Positions 25,499-34,256 are shown, counted from the stretch's first letter. The stretch is 64,000 bases of DNA from CAVZVW01 sp963778845 (GCA_963778845.1 CAVZVW010000001.1:496001-560000); one strand, 5' to 3'. Program-made: numbers and translations. Notes: a model not told the origin generated them from the sequence alone.

Positions 25499-26818
25499 TC
25501 AGGGCGTGGATACGGGAGTCGCACGACTCGGTCGGGCTGCAGCGTGACCAGCGGGGTCGGCGATGACGTCGCGCACGACCGATGTCGCTGCCCCCCGAAC
25601 AGCGGCCTCGGCGCCGAGGGTGGAGACCAGGAGGGTCACGGGCGACCAAGGAGCCGAGAGCACTCTGGCGTCGAGCTGCACCCGAACGGGACGCAAGATC
25701 CACTCGGCCAGGCCCGCGTAGAGACCGCCGAGGACGACGGCGTCGACGTCCACGAGGTTCACGATCACGGCCAGGCCGGCGCCCAGGGCGTCACCGGCGG
25801 CCTCGATGGCGCTGACGGCCCTGGCGTCCCCGGCACGGGCGCGGTCGACCAACTCGGCGACGGGACCATCGGCGTGCCCGTTGGCCGTGCCCGGCGCTCG
25901 GTGAAGTCCTGCGGCCCGAAGGATGGCCTCCTGACCCGCCAGCAGCTCCAGGCATCCTGTCGCCCCGCACGCGCATCGGGCCCCTGACCCGGTGGCGACC
26001 TGCATGTGCCCGATCTCGCCGCTGAACCCGTGCAGCCCCCGGAACAGGGCGCCCCCGACGACGATCCCCGCACCGACGCCGATCTCCCCCGACACGTGGA
26101 CGAAGGAGTCGAGCGGTGTCCCGTCGTCGCGACGCGGGTCGGCGCACCAGAGCTCGCCGAGCGCGGCCATGTTCGCCTCGTTGTCCAGCCGCATCGCCAG
26201 GCCAGACGCATGTTCGGGATGGGTGGAGGTGCGTTGCAGCGCCTCACGAAGGCCGTCGAGCACGGCAACGTCGCGCCACCCGAGGTTCGGGGCCAGGCGC
26301 AGCAGCTCCAGGTGCGACTCCACCAGGCCGGGGACTGCCACGGCGACACCGGCCACAGGCGTGCGAGCCGCCGCCGCGCCGTCCAGGGCAGCGGCCAGGA
26401 CGCGGGCCGCGCGGGCCAGCACGACCGCCGTCTCGACACCCCGGAAGTCCTCCGCCACGAGCTGGCGCTGGCGAACCGCACCCGTCAGGTCGACCGTGCA
26501 GGTCGCCAGGTAGTCCACGTTGATCTCCAGCCCGATGCCGACCGGCCCCGTCGGGTCGAGTGCCAGCAGCGACCCGGGTCGGCCGACCCCCGGGGAGCGG
26601 CCGGTCCGGGCGTGCGGGACCGTACCGAGCTCGACCATGAGCCCGTCCGCGACGAGGGTGTCCACCAGGGTCGACACGGTGGCCTTCGTCAACCCGGTCC
26701 GGCTGGCCAGCCGGGCACGCGAGGCGGGGCCGCTGTCGGCCACCTCCGCGAGCACCAGCGCCAGGTTGTGCTCGCGCAGCGAGGTCTGGCGGGCTGGCGC
26801 GGACCGGGCCTGAACCAT
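25499..26818 (-). CDS. xylR: ROK-family repressor, XylR-like
   Basis: A 439-aa regulator. An N-terminal winged helix (about 15-75) contains SRARLASRTGLTKATVSTLVDTLV. The ROK domain has the ATP/sugar site EINVDYLATCTVDL, GVAVAVPGLV, DNEANMAALGELWC, the HVSGEIGVGAGIVVGG signature and the zinc motif CACGATGCLE. It is divergent from xylAB, and two inverted repeats built on GTTCA/TGAAC lie between the genes, so it most probably represses xylose catabolism and its own gene until xylose binds. ATG 26818 gives the usual N-terminus; there is no clear ribosome binding site. Confidence 0.88.
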   Translation of the reverse strand: MVQARSAPARQTSLREHNLALVLAEVADSGPASRARLASRTGLTKATVSTLVDTLVADGLMVELGTVPHARTGRSPGVGRPGSLLALDPTGPVGIGLEINVDYLATCTVDLTGAVRQRQLVAEDFRGVETAVVLARAARVLAAALDGAAAARTPVAGVAVAVPGLVESHLELLRLAPNLGWRDVAVLDGLREALQRTSTHPEHASGLAMRLDNEANMAALGELWCADPRRDDGTPLDSFVHVSGEIGVGAGIVVGGALFRGLHGFSGEIGHMQVATGSGARCACGATGCLELLAGQEAILRAAGLHRAPGTANGHADGPVAELVDRARAGDARAVSAIEAAGDALGAGLAVIVNLVDVDAVVLGGLYAGLAEWILRPVRVQLDARVLSAPWSPVTLLVSTLGAEAAVRGAATSVVRDVIADPAGHAAARPSRATPVSTP

Positions 26819-26835
26819 GGACGAAGAGACTATTA

Positions 26836-26854
26836 GTTCATCTGCCGGATGAAC
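26836..26854. promoter_or_regulatory. palindromic operator near the ROK regulator start
   Basis: GTTCATC-TGCCG-GATGAAC is a perfect 7-bp inverted repeat with a 5-nt spacer, 18 nt before the regulator ATG. With its flank TTAGTTCATC it looks like a XylR-type ROK operator, suggesting autoregulation. Confidence 0.7.
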
Positions 26855-26909
26855 AACCGGACCTGTCGATCGCCCCTCGGACAGCGGGCTTGTCTCCGAA
26901 GGCACGGGG

Positions 26910-26939
26910 TTGACAGAACGCCCGGAGGCTAGGCTATGT
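26910..26939 (+). promoter_or_regulatory. xylA promoter
   Basis: TTGACA at 26910-26915 is a perfect -35; an 18-nt spacer leads to CTATGT at 26934-26939 as -10. The operator at 26938-26952 overlaps the end of the -10, so a bound repressor would block polymerase. Confidence 0.65.
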
Positions 26940-26952
26940 TCAGTGACTGAAC
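26938..26952. promoter_or_regulatory. palindromic operator at the xylA promoter
   Basis: GTTCAG-TGA-CTGAAC is a perfect 6-bp inverted repeat with the same GTTCA half-site as the operator at 26836-26854. It covers the predicted start of transcription of xylAB. Confidence 0.7.
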
Positions 26953-26977
26953 GAACGAGATGTCGAGGAGACCCGCC

Positions 26978-28159
26978 ATGACCCGACCCACACCCGCTGA
27001 CAAGTTCACCTTCGGCCTGTGGACAGTGGGCTGGCAGGCGCGAGACCCCTTCGGTGACCCGACCCGGGCGCCGCTGGACCCGGTCGAAGCCGTGCACCGG
27101 CTGGCCGAGCTCGGCGCCTACGGCGTGACGTTCCACGACGACGACCTCGTGCCCTTCGGCAGCGACGCCGACACCCGCGCGAAGCGCATCGAGGCCTTCC
27201 GCGCGGCGCTCGACGAGACCGGCATGGCCGTGCCCATGATGACCACCAACCTCTTCACCCATCCCGTCTTCAAGGACGGCGCGTTCACCAGTAACGACCG
27301 GTCGGTGCGGCGCTACGCGCTGCGCAAGGTGATGCGCAACCTGGACCTCGCCGCCGAGCTCGGTGCGGGCACGTACGTCTTCTGGGGTGGTCGCGAAGGC
27401 GCCGAGACCGACGCCGCCAAGGACGTGCGGGTCGCCCTCGAGCGCTATCGCGAAGGCATCGACACCCTTGCCGCGTATGTGAAGGACCGCGAGTACGGCA
27501 TCCGCTTCGCGCTCGAGCCCAAGCCGAACGAGCCCCGCGGAGACATCCTGCTGCCGACGATCGGGCACGCGTTGGCCTTCATCGGCTCTCTCGAGCACGC
27601 CGACATGGTCGGGGTCAACCCCGAGGTCGGCCACGAGCAGATGGCAGGGATGAACTTCGTCCACGGGATCGCCCAGGCTCTGTGGCACGGCAAGCTCTTC
27701 CACATCGACCTGAACGGCCAGCGCGGGCCCAAGTTCGACCAGGACCTGATCTTCGGCCACGGCGACCTGCTGTCGGCCTTCTTCCTCGTCGACCTGCTCG
27801 AGAACGGCGCGGACGGCGCGCCGGCCTACGACGGCCCGCGCCACTTCGACTACAAGCCGCTGCGGACCGAGGACATCACCGGAGTCTGGGCGTCGGCGGC
27901 CGCGAACATGCGCACGTACCTGCTGCTTGCGGAGCGTGCCCGCGCCTACCGTGCAGACCCGGAGGTGCAGGCGGCGCTCGAGGCGGCTCGGGTGCCCGAG
28001 CTCGCCGTCCCCACGCTGGCCCCCGGAGAGACAGTCGCGGACCTGCTGGCCGACACCGCGGCCTTCGAGGACTTCGACCCGGAGGGTCCCGGCGCTCGCG
28101 GGTGCGGCTACGTCCGGCTCGACCAGCTGGCCGTCGAGCACGCCATCGGTGCCCGCTGA
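26978..28159 (+). CDS. xylA: xylose isomerase
   Basis: A 393-aa TIM-barrel enzyme converting D-xylose to D-xylulose with two divalent metals. Motifs include TFHDDDLVPFG with the catalytic histidine, VFWGGREGAE, the metal glutamate in FALEPKPNEPRGD, VNPEVGHEQMAG, and IDLNGQRGPKFDQD with the metal-binding aspartates. The size and lack of the N-terminal insert put it in the class I actinobacterial type. ATG 26978 follows CGAGGAG at the usual distance; ATG 26960 lies before the ribosome binding site and is unlikely. First gene of the xylAB operon under the ROK repressor. Confidence 0.97.
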   Translation: MTRPTPADKFTFGLWTVGWQARDPFGDPTRAPLDPVEAVHRLAELGAYGVTFHDDDLVPFGSDADTRAKRIEAFRAALDETGMAVPMMTTNLFTHPVFKDGAFTSNDRSVRRYALRKVMRNLDLAAELGAGTYVFWGGREGAETDAAKDVRVALERYREGIDTLAAYVKDREYGIRFALEPKPNEPRGDILLPTIGHALAFIGSLEHADMVGVNPEVGHEQMAGMNFVHGIAQALWHGKLFHIDLNGQRGPKFDQDLIFGHGDLLSAFFLVDLLENGADGAPAYDGPRHFDYKPLRTEDITGVWASAAANMRTYLLLAERARAYRADPEVQAALEAARVPELAVPTLAPGETVADLLADTAAFEDFDPEGPGARGCGYVRLDQLAVEHAIGAR

Positions 28160-28211
28160 GCAGCTGACCCCGGCAGACCTGGCGATCGACGGCGGCTGCG
28201 AGGAGTAGGTC

Positions 28212-29669
28212 ATGACGTTGGTCGCCGGGGTCGACTCCTCGACGCAGTCGTGCAAGGTGGTCGTCCGAGACGCCGACAGCGGGCTCCTGGTCCGAGAAGG
28301 CAGGGCCGCCCACCCGGACGGGACCGAGATCCACCCGGAGCACTGGTGGGCCGCCCTGCGCCGAGCCTGTGAGGAGGCGGGCGGGCTCGACGACGTCGCC
28401 GCCATCGCGGTGGGAGGTCAGCAGCACGGCATGGTGACTCTCGACGAGGCGGGTGCGGTGATAAGGCCTGCGCTGCTGTGGAACGACACGCGGTCGGCAC
28501 CCCAGGCGTTGCGGCTGGTGGCCGACCACGGCGGGCCGCAGGCCTGGGCGCAGGCGGTCGGCAGCGTGCCGGTGGCCTCGTTCACCGTCACCAAGCTGGC
28601 GTGGCTCGCCGAGAACGAGCCAGACGCCGCGGCGCGTGTGGCCGGGGTCTGCCTGCCGCACGACTGGCTCACCTGGCGGCTAGCCGGCGGGGGGTCGTCG
28701 TCCGAGCGAGGCACGTCGGGGAGCAGCGAGACCCCATGGGACACGCTGGTGACCGACCGCGGCGACGCGTCGGGGACCGGGTACTTCTCCCCTGCGACCG
28801 GGACTTACCGCCGGGATCTGCTCACGGCGGCACTCGGTCACGACGCCCGCCTGCCCAAGGTGTTGGGGCCTGCCGAGGTCGCCGGCACGACGGCCACCTC
28901 ACAGCTCGGGGCGGGGGCGATCCTGGGGCCGGGCAGTGGCGACAACATGGCCGCTGCGCTGGGCCTGGGCGCTGCCGAAGGCGACGTCGTCGTGTCGATC
29001 GGCACGTCCGGGGTCGTCTCCGCGGTCGCGGCGGTGCCGGCCGCCGACGCCACCGGAATCGTCGCCGGCTTCGCCGACGCGACCGGGAGCTACCTGCCCC
29101 TGGTATGCACCCTCAACGCCGCCCGGGTCTTCGACGCCACAGCCCGGATGCTGGGCGTGAGCCTCGACGAGCTCTCACGGTTGGCTCTCCAGGCCCCCCC
29201 GGGTTCCGGGGGGTGCGTGCTCGTCCCGTACCTGGAGGGCGAGCGGACGCCGAACCGCCCAGACGCAACGGGCGCCCTGCACGGCCTGCGGCTGGAGACG
29301 GCAACCCCGGCGCATGTCGCACGGGCCGCCGTCGAAGGCCTGCTCTGCGGGCTTGCGGACGGCCTCGACGCCCTCGTGGCCCACGGTGCGCGGGTGCGGC
29401 GCGTCCTGCTGGTGGGAGGTGGGGCGCGCTCGGACGCCTTGCGCCGGATCGCTCCGGCAGTGCTCGGTCACCCGGTGGTCGTCCCGGCCCCGGGGGAGTA
29501 CGTCGCCGACGGTGCGGCGCGCCAGGCGGCCTGGGTGCTCTCCGGCGGCGCGACGCCGCCCGACTGGCGGCCGGCGGGTTCGGTCCTCTTCGAGGCGCAC
29601 CCGACTCCGGCCGTTCGTGAGCGATACGCGCAGGTATGCGACCTCACTGCTGCCCGGCCAGGGCTCTGA
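28212..29669 (+). CDS. xylB: xylulokinase
   Basis: A 485-aa FGGY-family sugar kinase phosphorylating D-xylulose to xylulose 5-phosphate for the pentose phosphate pathway. It begins with GVDSSTQSCKVVV, followed by AIAVGGQQHGMVTL, LLWNDTRS, the catalytic aspartate in GSGDNMAAALGLG, SIGTSGVV and the ATP motif LLVGGGARSDALRRI. ATG 28212 has GAGGAG 8 nt upstream; 52 nt separate it from xylA, with no terminator between. Regulation should follow xylA. Confidence 0.95.
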   Translation: MTLVAGVDSSTQSCKVVVRDADSGLLVREGRAAHPDGTEIHPEHWWAALRRACEEAGGLDDVAAIAVGGQQHGMVTLDEAGAVIRPALLWNDTRSAPQALRLVADHGGPQAWAQAVGSVPVASFTVTKLAWLAENEPDAAARVAGVCLPHDWLTWRLAGGGSSSERGTSGSSETPWDTLVTDRGDASGTGYFSPATGTYRRDLLTAALGHDARLPKVLGPAEVAGTTATSQLGAGAILGPGSGDNMAAALGLGAAEGDVVVSIGTSGVVSAVAAVPAADATGIVAGFADATGSYLPLVCTLNAARVFDATARMLGVSLDELSRLALQAPPGSGGCVLVPYLEGERTPNRPDATGALHGLRLETATPAHVARAAVEGLLCGLADGLDALVAHGARVRRVLLVGGGARSDALRRIAPAVLGHPVVVPAPGEYVADGAARQAAWVLSGGATPPDWRPAGSVLFEAHPTPAVRERYAQVCDLTAARPGL

Positions 29670-29706
29670 GCCCTACGGACGCCGGGCGGCCGAGCATCCT
29701 GGCGGT

Positions 29707-29712
29707 TACCCT
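29707..29712 (+). promoter_or_regulatory. -10 box TACCCT for leaderless moaA
   Basis: TACCCT stands 6 nt before GTG 29719 and fixes that codon as start. No ribosome binding site is visible. Confidence 0.55.
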
Positions 29713-29718
29713 GTCGCC

Positions 29719-30813
29719 GTGACCCGCGTCACCCTCGGCATCCCCACCGTTCGCGCCACCGGCGCGACCGCGGCTGCCGCTGGGCGCCCGGACGACGCCC
29801 GCCTGGTGGACCGTTTCGGCCGCGTCGCCACTGACCTGCGGGTCAGCCTCACCGACCGGTGCAACCTGCGCTGCAGCTACTGCATGCCGGCGGAGGGCCT
29901 GGAGTGGATGGCCGACGACCGGCTGCTCAGTGACGCGGAGATCATCCGGCTGATCACGGTCGCGGTGCAGCTGCTCGGGGTGGACGAGGTGCGCTTCACC
30001 GGCGGCGAGCCCCTGCTGCGCAAGGGCCTCGAGGGGATCCTCGCCGCGACGACCGCACTGCGGACCCCGGACGGCCGCACACCCATGACGGCCGTGACGA
30101 CGAACGGACTGGGCCTGGACCGGCGGGCCGCAGGCCTGCGGGCCGCTGGCCTCGCGCGCATCAATGTCTCCCTCGACAGCCTCGACCGGGCCCGGTTCGC
30201 TCGCATCACGCACCGGGACCGGCACAGCGACGTCCTGGCCGGCCTGCGAGCCGCTGGCGAGGCGGGCCTGACACCGGTGAAGGTGAACACGGTTCTCATG
30301 CGCGGCGTGAACGACGACGAGGCAGTCCCGCTGCTGCGATGGGCCCTCGAGCGCGGCTACCAGCTGCGCTTCATCGAGCAGATGCCCCTGGACCCGCACG
30401 GTGCCTGGGACCGAGCATCGATGGTGACGGCTTCTGAGATCCTTGCCGCTCTCCAGAAGGAGTTCGAGCTCACGCCGACCCACCCGACCGTGCGTGGCTC
30501 GGCCCCCGCCGAGACCTGGCTGGTCGACGGGGGCGGCGCGGACGGCCGGGCCACGGTCGGGATCGTGGCGTCGGTGACGCGGCCCTTCTGCGGCGACTGC
30601 GACCGCACCCGCCTCACCGCTGACGGGCAGGTCCGCGACTGCCTCTTCGCCCGCACCGAGACGGACCTGCGCGGCCTGCTGCGCACCGGGGCCGACGACG
30701 AGGGCGTCGCGCAGGCCTGGAGGGCAGCCATGTGGGCCAAGAGACCTGGCCACGGGATCGACGACCCGAGCTTCCTCCAGCCGGACCGCCCGATGAGCGC
30801 GATCGGTGGCTGA
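29719..30813 (+). CDS. moaA: GTP 3',8-cyclase, molybdenum cofactor synthesis
   Basis: A 364-aa radical SAM enzyme for the first step of molybdopterin synthesis. The N-terminal cluster motif is C48-x3-C52-x2-C55 (CNLRCSYC); the C-terminal cluster ligands are in CGDCDRTRLTADGQVRDC, and the protein ends in the conserved double glycine (SAIGG). TGGEPLLRKG is the GGEP-like SAM-binding motif. It overlaps moaD by 8 nt. These genes could supply the cofactor of the cox-type hydroxylase 10 kb away. Confidence 0.96.
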   Translation: MTRVTLGIPTVRATGATAAAAGRPDDARLVDRFGRVATDLRVSLTDRCNLRCSYCMPAEGLEWMADDRLLSDAEIIRLITVAVQLLGVDEVRFTGGEPLLRKGLEGILAATTALRTPDGRTPMTAVTTNGLGLDRRAAGLRAAGLARINVSLDSLDRARFARITHRDRHSDVLAGLRAAGEAGLTPVKVNTVLMRGVNDDEAVPLLRWALERGYQLRFIEQMPLDPHGAWDRASMVTASEILAALQKEFELTPTHPTVRGSAPAETWLVDGGGADGRATVGIVASVTRPFCGDCDRTRLTADGQVRDCLFARTETDLRGLLRTGADDEGVAQAWRAAMWAKRPGHGIDDPSFLQPDRPMSAIGG

Positions 30814-31072
30814 CGGCACCGTGGCGGCCGTCACGGTGCGGTACTTCGCCGGCGCACGCGCCGCCGCGGGAACGGGCGAGGAGCATGTCGAGATCTCCCG
30901 GGAGGCGAGCCTGGACGAGCTCGCGGGGGCACTCGCCGTCCGGCACGGAGCAGCACTGGGGCGGGTGCTGGCGTCCGCGACGTTCCTGGTGGACGAGGTC
31001 AGCGTCGCCCGCGACGCCCCGCTCAGGCCCGGGGCCACGGTCGACGTGCTGCCTCCCTTCGCCGGCGGCTGA
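30806..31072 (+). CDS. moaD: MoaD sulfur-carrier subunit of molybdopterin synthase
   Basis: An 88-aa ubiquitin-fold protein (VTVRYFAGARAAAGT start) ending in the diagnostic VLPPFAGG, whose terminal GG is thiocarboxylated to donate sulfur. GTG 30806 overlaps the moaA stop; GTG 30821 would also keep the fold. Its partner MoaE is encoded on the opposite strand at 32820-33347. Confidence 0.92.
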   Translation: MADGTVAAVTVRYFAGARAAAGTGEEHVEISREASLDELAGALAVRHGAALGRVLASATFLVDEVSVARDAPLRPGATVDVLPPFAGG

Positions 31073-31246
31073 CACACAGTCCTGACCTGGTTGTTGCACC
31101 GCTGTAACCGCGCGGTGACCCGTCACGGCTTACCCTGGTCAACAGGGATCGATCGCGCGCCCGCTGGGCAGCTGTCCACGACGCGCGCCTCCAGCGCACA
31201 GCGGTAAGGCTCCGGGGCCTGCGGCTGCGAAGGGAAGGTCTGCAGC

Positions 31247-32797
31247 GTGAGCCAGGCGGCGGAGCGACGTCGACCCGTTGCGACCCCGAACGGCAGCCGC
31301 CCAGGACTGCGCACCCGGCCCTTGAGCCAGAGCCGGTCCCGCGCCTGGCGGCGCCTCGAGCGCTTCGGCCCGGAGGCCGCGACGATCGCAGTCGCCGGCC
31401 TCTTCTGGCAGTGGCGGGTCGGCGCCCCGAGCGCCTGGTGGGACGAGGCCACCACCCGCGACGTCGTCAGCCGCCCGTTGACGGCGATCCTGCACCTGGC
31501 CAGGAACGTCGACCTCGTGCACCTGCCGTACTACCTGCTGGCCCACCTGCTGACTGGCAACGACCCGACGTTCTTCCGCCTGCGTCTGATCTCGGTCGTG
31601 GCGATGGCGCTCACGGCCGGCGTCCTGGTGCGGCTGGGGCGCGAGCTCGGCTCCGTAGCCGTTGGCCTTGCTTCGGGCCTGCTGCTCACGACCGCTCCTC
31701 TGGCCACCCGGTATGCGCAAGAGGCTCGCCCCTACGCGCTGGCCTGCTTCATGACGTCTGCAGCCGCACTCGCCCTGGTGCGCGCTTTCCGCCGCCCCTG
31801 GCTGCGGCGACGGTGGTGGCTCTACGGCGGGCTGCTCGTCGGGTGCGTCCTGGTCAACCTCCTGTCCGTGACGGTGCTGCTCGGCCACGCGGTGTACGCG
31901 GCGTACGAGGGCGAGGGCGCCGTGCGCCGTGCCTGGGCGCGGACGTCGCTGGCCGCCGCAGCCGTTGTCAGCCCGTTCGCCCTCGGGGTCGCCGCGCAGC
32001 GGGGTCAGCTCGCCTGGCTGCCCGCCCCCCGCCTGCACGACCTCACGGCGTTCCTGAACGCCGAGTGGGACGCCGGCTGGGTGGTCGCGGGGCTGGTCGT
32101 GATCGCCGTGGCAGGCGCCTGGTACCCCCCGTTCCGCCTGCGCATCTCGGGCGGCACCCACCGGCCCGCCCTCGTGCTCGGTCTGGGCTGGGGGCTGCTG
32201 CCCCCACTGGCCCTCTGGTCGGTCTCCCACGTTCAGCCGCTCTACGACTGGCGCTACGTCCTGGTCAGCCTGCCCGGGCTGGCCCTGGCGCTGGGCTCGC
32301 TGGCGACGCTGGCACGCCCGATCGGGTTCCTGGTGCCGGTGGTCGCGCTCGCGCTGCTCGGCGTCCACATGCAGCACGTCTACCGCGCGCCGTCGTACGG
32401 TCACTCGGAGGACATGCGCGGCACAGCGCGGGTGATCGCCAGGCAGGCGCGCCCGGGGGATGCCGTGCTCTTCCTCCCGGCCTCGCGTCGGCTCGTCGCA
32501 CTGGCCTACCCGAGCCAGTTCCGCGGCCTCGACGACGTCGCGCTGGTGACCAGCCCGTCCGACTCGGCCACGATCTGGGGAGTCGAGAGCGCACCAGGCA
32601 CCCTGGCGGGAAGGCTCGACGGACATGCGCGAGTGTGGCTCGTCTCGGGCCCGCCGCGGCTGGGCGAGGTGCCCGACACCGCGGATCGTGAGAAGGCGCG
32701 GCTGCTTGTCTCCGGGTATGTCATGCAGGACCCGACGATCACCCGCGGTTACAGCATCACGCTGTTCGTGCGTCCCGTCCCGCCGGACGCCCGCTGA
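31247..32797 (+). CDS. polytopic GT39/PMT-like glycosyltransferase
   Basis: A 516-aa membrane protein with roughly ten hydrophobic helices. The first outside loop has SAWWDEATTRDVVSR, where the acidic pair after the first helix is the typical catalytic region of GT-C (PMT_2) glycosyltransferases that use polyprenyl-phosphate sugars. Later come YAQEARPYALACF and the conserved YDWRYVLVSLPG. The acceptor is unknown. GTG 31247 is preceded by GAAGGGAAGG. It sits between moaD and moaE without evident connection to cofactor synthesis. Confidence 0.8.
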   Translation: MSQAAERRRPVATPNGSRPGLRTRPLSQSRSRAWRRLERFGPEAATIAVAGLFWQWRVGAPSAWWDEATTRDVVSRPLTAILHLARNVDLVHLPYYLLAHLLTGNDPTFFRLRLISVVAMALTAGVLVRLGRELGSVAVGLASGLLLTTAPLATRYAQEARPYALACFMTSAAALALVRAFRRPWLRRRWWLYGGLLVGCVLVNLLSVTVLLGHAVYAAYEGEGAVRRAWARTSLAAAAVVSPFALGVAAQRGQLAWLPAPRLHDLTAFLNAEWDAGWVVAGLVVIAVAGAWYPPFRLRISGGTHRPALVLGLGWGLLPPLALWSVSHVQPLYDWRYVLVSLPGLALALGSLATLARPIGFLVPVVALALLGVHMQHVYRAPSYGHSEDMRGTARVIARQARPGDAVLFLPASRRLVALAYPSQFRGLDDVALVTSPSDSATIWGVESAPGTLAGRLDGHARVWLVSGPPRLGEVPDTADREKARLLVSGYVMQDPTITRGYSITLFVRPVPPDAR

Positions 32798-32819
32798 CGC
32801 GGGCCTTCGGGCTCACGAC

Positions 32820-33347
32820 TCACGGGCAGGCCACCCACTCCTCGTCGCCCTCCAGGAACATCTGCCGCTTCCACACCGGGAGTCGGTGCTTGACCTCGTC
32901 GACGAGCAAGGCCACGGTGGCGAACGCCTCCTGGCGATGGACGCCGGCGACGGCGGCCACGAGCGCAGCCTCACCGACGCCGAGCGGACCGATCCGGTGC
33001 GACACCGCGATGGCCTCGGCGTCGCTGCGAGCAGCCACCTCGGCGGCCACCTCGGCAAGCACCCGACTCGCGGACGGATGTGCGACGTACTCGATCGCGG
33101 TCACGCGGCGACCGTGGTCCTGGTCGCGGACCACGCCGGCGAAGGTCACGACGGCACCGCTGCCCGAGCCGGCCACGGCGGCCTCGTGAGCCCGCACGTC
33201 CAGCGGCTCCTCGGTGACCGCGACCAGGACGACGCGGCGTGCCGGCGGCCCGATCCTGGACTCGTCGGGCTCATGCACGGCCGGCTCGTGGCCTGGAACG
33301 AGCGCGGGGTGCGACGCCGTGAGGGGCGTCGCGGGGGGGATGCTCAC
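32820..33347 (-). CDS. moaE: MoaE catalytic subunit of molybdopterin synthase
   Basis: A 175-aa protein with the MoaE core: GAVVTFAGVVRDQDHGRRV, IAVSHRIGPLGVGEAALVAAV, the catalytic lysine region DEVKHRLPVWKRQMFLEG and the C-terminal EEWV. It converts precursor Z to molybdopterin together with MoaD. A Pro-rich N-terminal extension of about 40 residues precedes the fold. GTG 33347 lies 6 nt after TAGGCT, supporting the start. Confidence 0.94.
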   Translation of the reverse strand: MSIPPATPLTASHPALVPGHEPAVHEPDESRIGPPARRVVLVAVTEEPLDVRAHEAAVAGSGSGAVVTFAGVVRDQDHGRRVTAIEYVAHPSASRVLAEVAAEVAARSDAEAIAVSHRIGPLGVGEAALVAAVAGVHRQEAFATVALLVDEVKHRLPVWKRQMFLEGDEEWVACP

Positions 33348-33353
33348 GACGCC

Positions 33354-33359
33354 AGCCTA
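33354..33359 (-). promoter_or_regulatory. -10 box TAGGCT for leaderless moaE
   Basis: TAGGCT on the minus strand lies 6 nt before GTG 33347. Confidence 0.5.
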
Positions 33360-33451
33360 GCTTCCGGCTTCGCCGGACCTAGCCGAGCGAGGTCCGGCGC
33401 CCGATGACAGCGCCGCGTCGTGTGCCGACGGTGGAGCGGACACACCCAGGG

Positions 33452-34114
33452 TCACGCCAGCGGCGGAGGAGAGTCGACGTCCAGCCCGTGCCCCACGTCG
33501 CAGCATTCGACGAGGACGACGCCGCGCCCCCGCAGGTAGCCGCGCGCACCCGAGTCGCCGTGCGCCTGAGCGGCCGCGCCGGCCCAGTGGTCGCGCCCGA
33601 GGAGCACCGGGTGGCCGGGCACGCCGCCGAAGGCGGCCCGAGCCAGTACCTGCGGGCCGGCCGCGGCCAGTGCCACCACCCGCTCGACCACCGCCGAGGT
33701 CATTCCGGGGGTGTCCACCAGGGCGACGAGGGCGGCCGTCGCGAGTCCCCCTTCGGCCCGCGAAGCGTCGCCGGCCACGTCGGCAGGCACACCGTCGGCA
33801 GGCACACCGTCGGCAGGCACACCGTCGACCAGGCCCGGTAGCGCTGCCAACCCCGCGCGCAGCGACGCGCCCATCCCTTCCCGCCACCCGGCCTGCCTGA
33901 CGACGGCGACGTCCCCGGGCAGCAGCGCCGCGACGTCCTCCCCCCGCGCTCCGACGACCACGACCACGCGACGGCAGCCACCCGTCCGCAGGCTCGAGAC
34001 CTGCCGCTGTACCCAGGCCGTGCCGTCAGGGTCACGCAGAAGGGCTTTCGGGGTGCCGATGCGTCGGCCCTCGCCCGCCGCGAGCAGGAGCCCGACCACG
34101 GGCGCGGTGTCCAT
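33452..34114 (-). CDS. MocA/MobA-like molybdopterin nucleotidyltransferase
   Basis: A 220-aa NTP-transferase-fold protein. It begins VVGLLLAAGEGRRIGTPKALL, with the P-loop-like LAAGxGxRxG-PK signature shared by MobA (GTP) and MocA (CTP), then VVVGARGEDV and ALVDTPGMTSAVV with the metal aspartate. The GxPKALL form is closer to MocA, which makes molybdopterin cytosine dinucleotide, the cofactor of xanthine dehydrogenase/CO dehydrogenase enzymes; this matches the cox operon. A GVPAD triplet repeat interrupts the middle. ATG 34114 stands 6 nt after CAGACT. Confidence 0.78.
   Translation of the reverse strand: MDTAPVVGLLLAAGEGRRIGTPKALLRDPDGTAWVQRQVSSLRTGGCRRVVVVVGARGEDVAALLPGDVAVVRQAGWREGMGASLRAGLAALPGLVDGVPADGVPADGVPADVAGDASRAEGGLATAALVALVDTPGMTSAVVERVVALAAAGPQVLARAAFGGVPGHPVLLGRDHWAGAAAQAHGDSGARGYLRGRGVVLVECCDVGHGLDVDSPPPLA
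33779..33823 (-). repeat. three 15-bp in-frame repeats in the nucleotidyltransferase gene
   Basis: Three identical units of GTCGGCAGGCACACC (plus strand) encode GVPAD on the minus strand. They form a loop-like insertion and suggest recent slippage. Confidence 0.85.
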
Positions 34115-34163
34115 GAGGTCAGTCTGCCGCGGCATCGCCCTGGTCGGCGCCGCCCGGAGACGC

Positions 34164-34219
34164 CCCACAGTCGTCGGCCCACAGTCGTCGGCCCACAGTC
34201 GTCGGCCCACAGTCGTCGG
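34164..34219. repeat. four perfect 14-bp tandem repeats between divergent genes
   Basis: CCCACAGTCGTCGG occurs four times head to tail with no mismatches, between the nucleotidyltransferase start and the divergent debranching-enzyme promoter. The array ends 24 nt before the predicted -10 at 34244, so it could be a multi-site binding region. Confidence 0.9.
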
Positions 34220-34243
34220 GCCGAGGGCTTGTGCCGGCGCTAC

Positions 34244-34249
34244 TACAGT
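34244..34249 (+). promoter_or_regulatory. -10 box TACAGT for a leaderless glucosidase gene
   Basis: TACAGT is 7 nt before GTG 34257, which supports that start over GTG 34248. Confidence 0.5.
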
Positions 34250-34256
34250 GCACGGT

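Noticed and set aside
34164..34219. CRISPR array
   Set aside because: The 14-bp units are directly adjacent without spacers and no cas gene is present.
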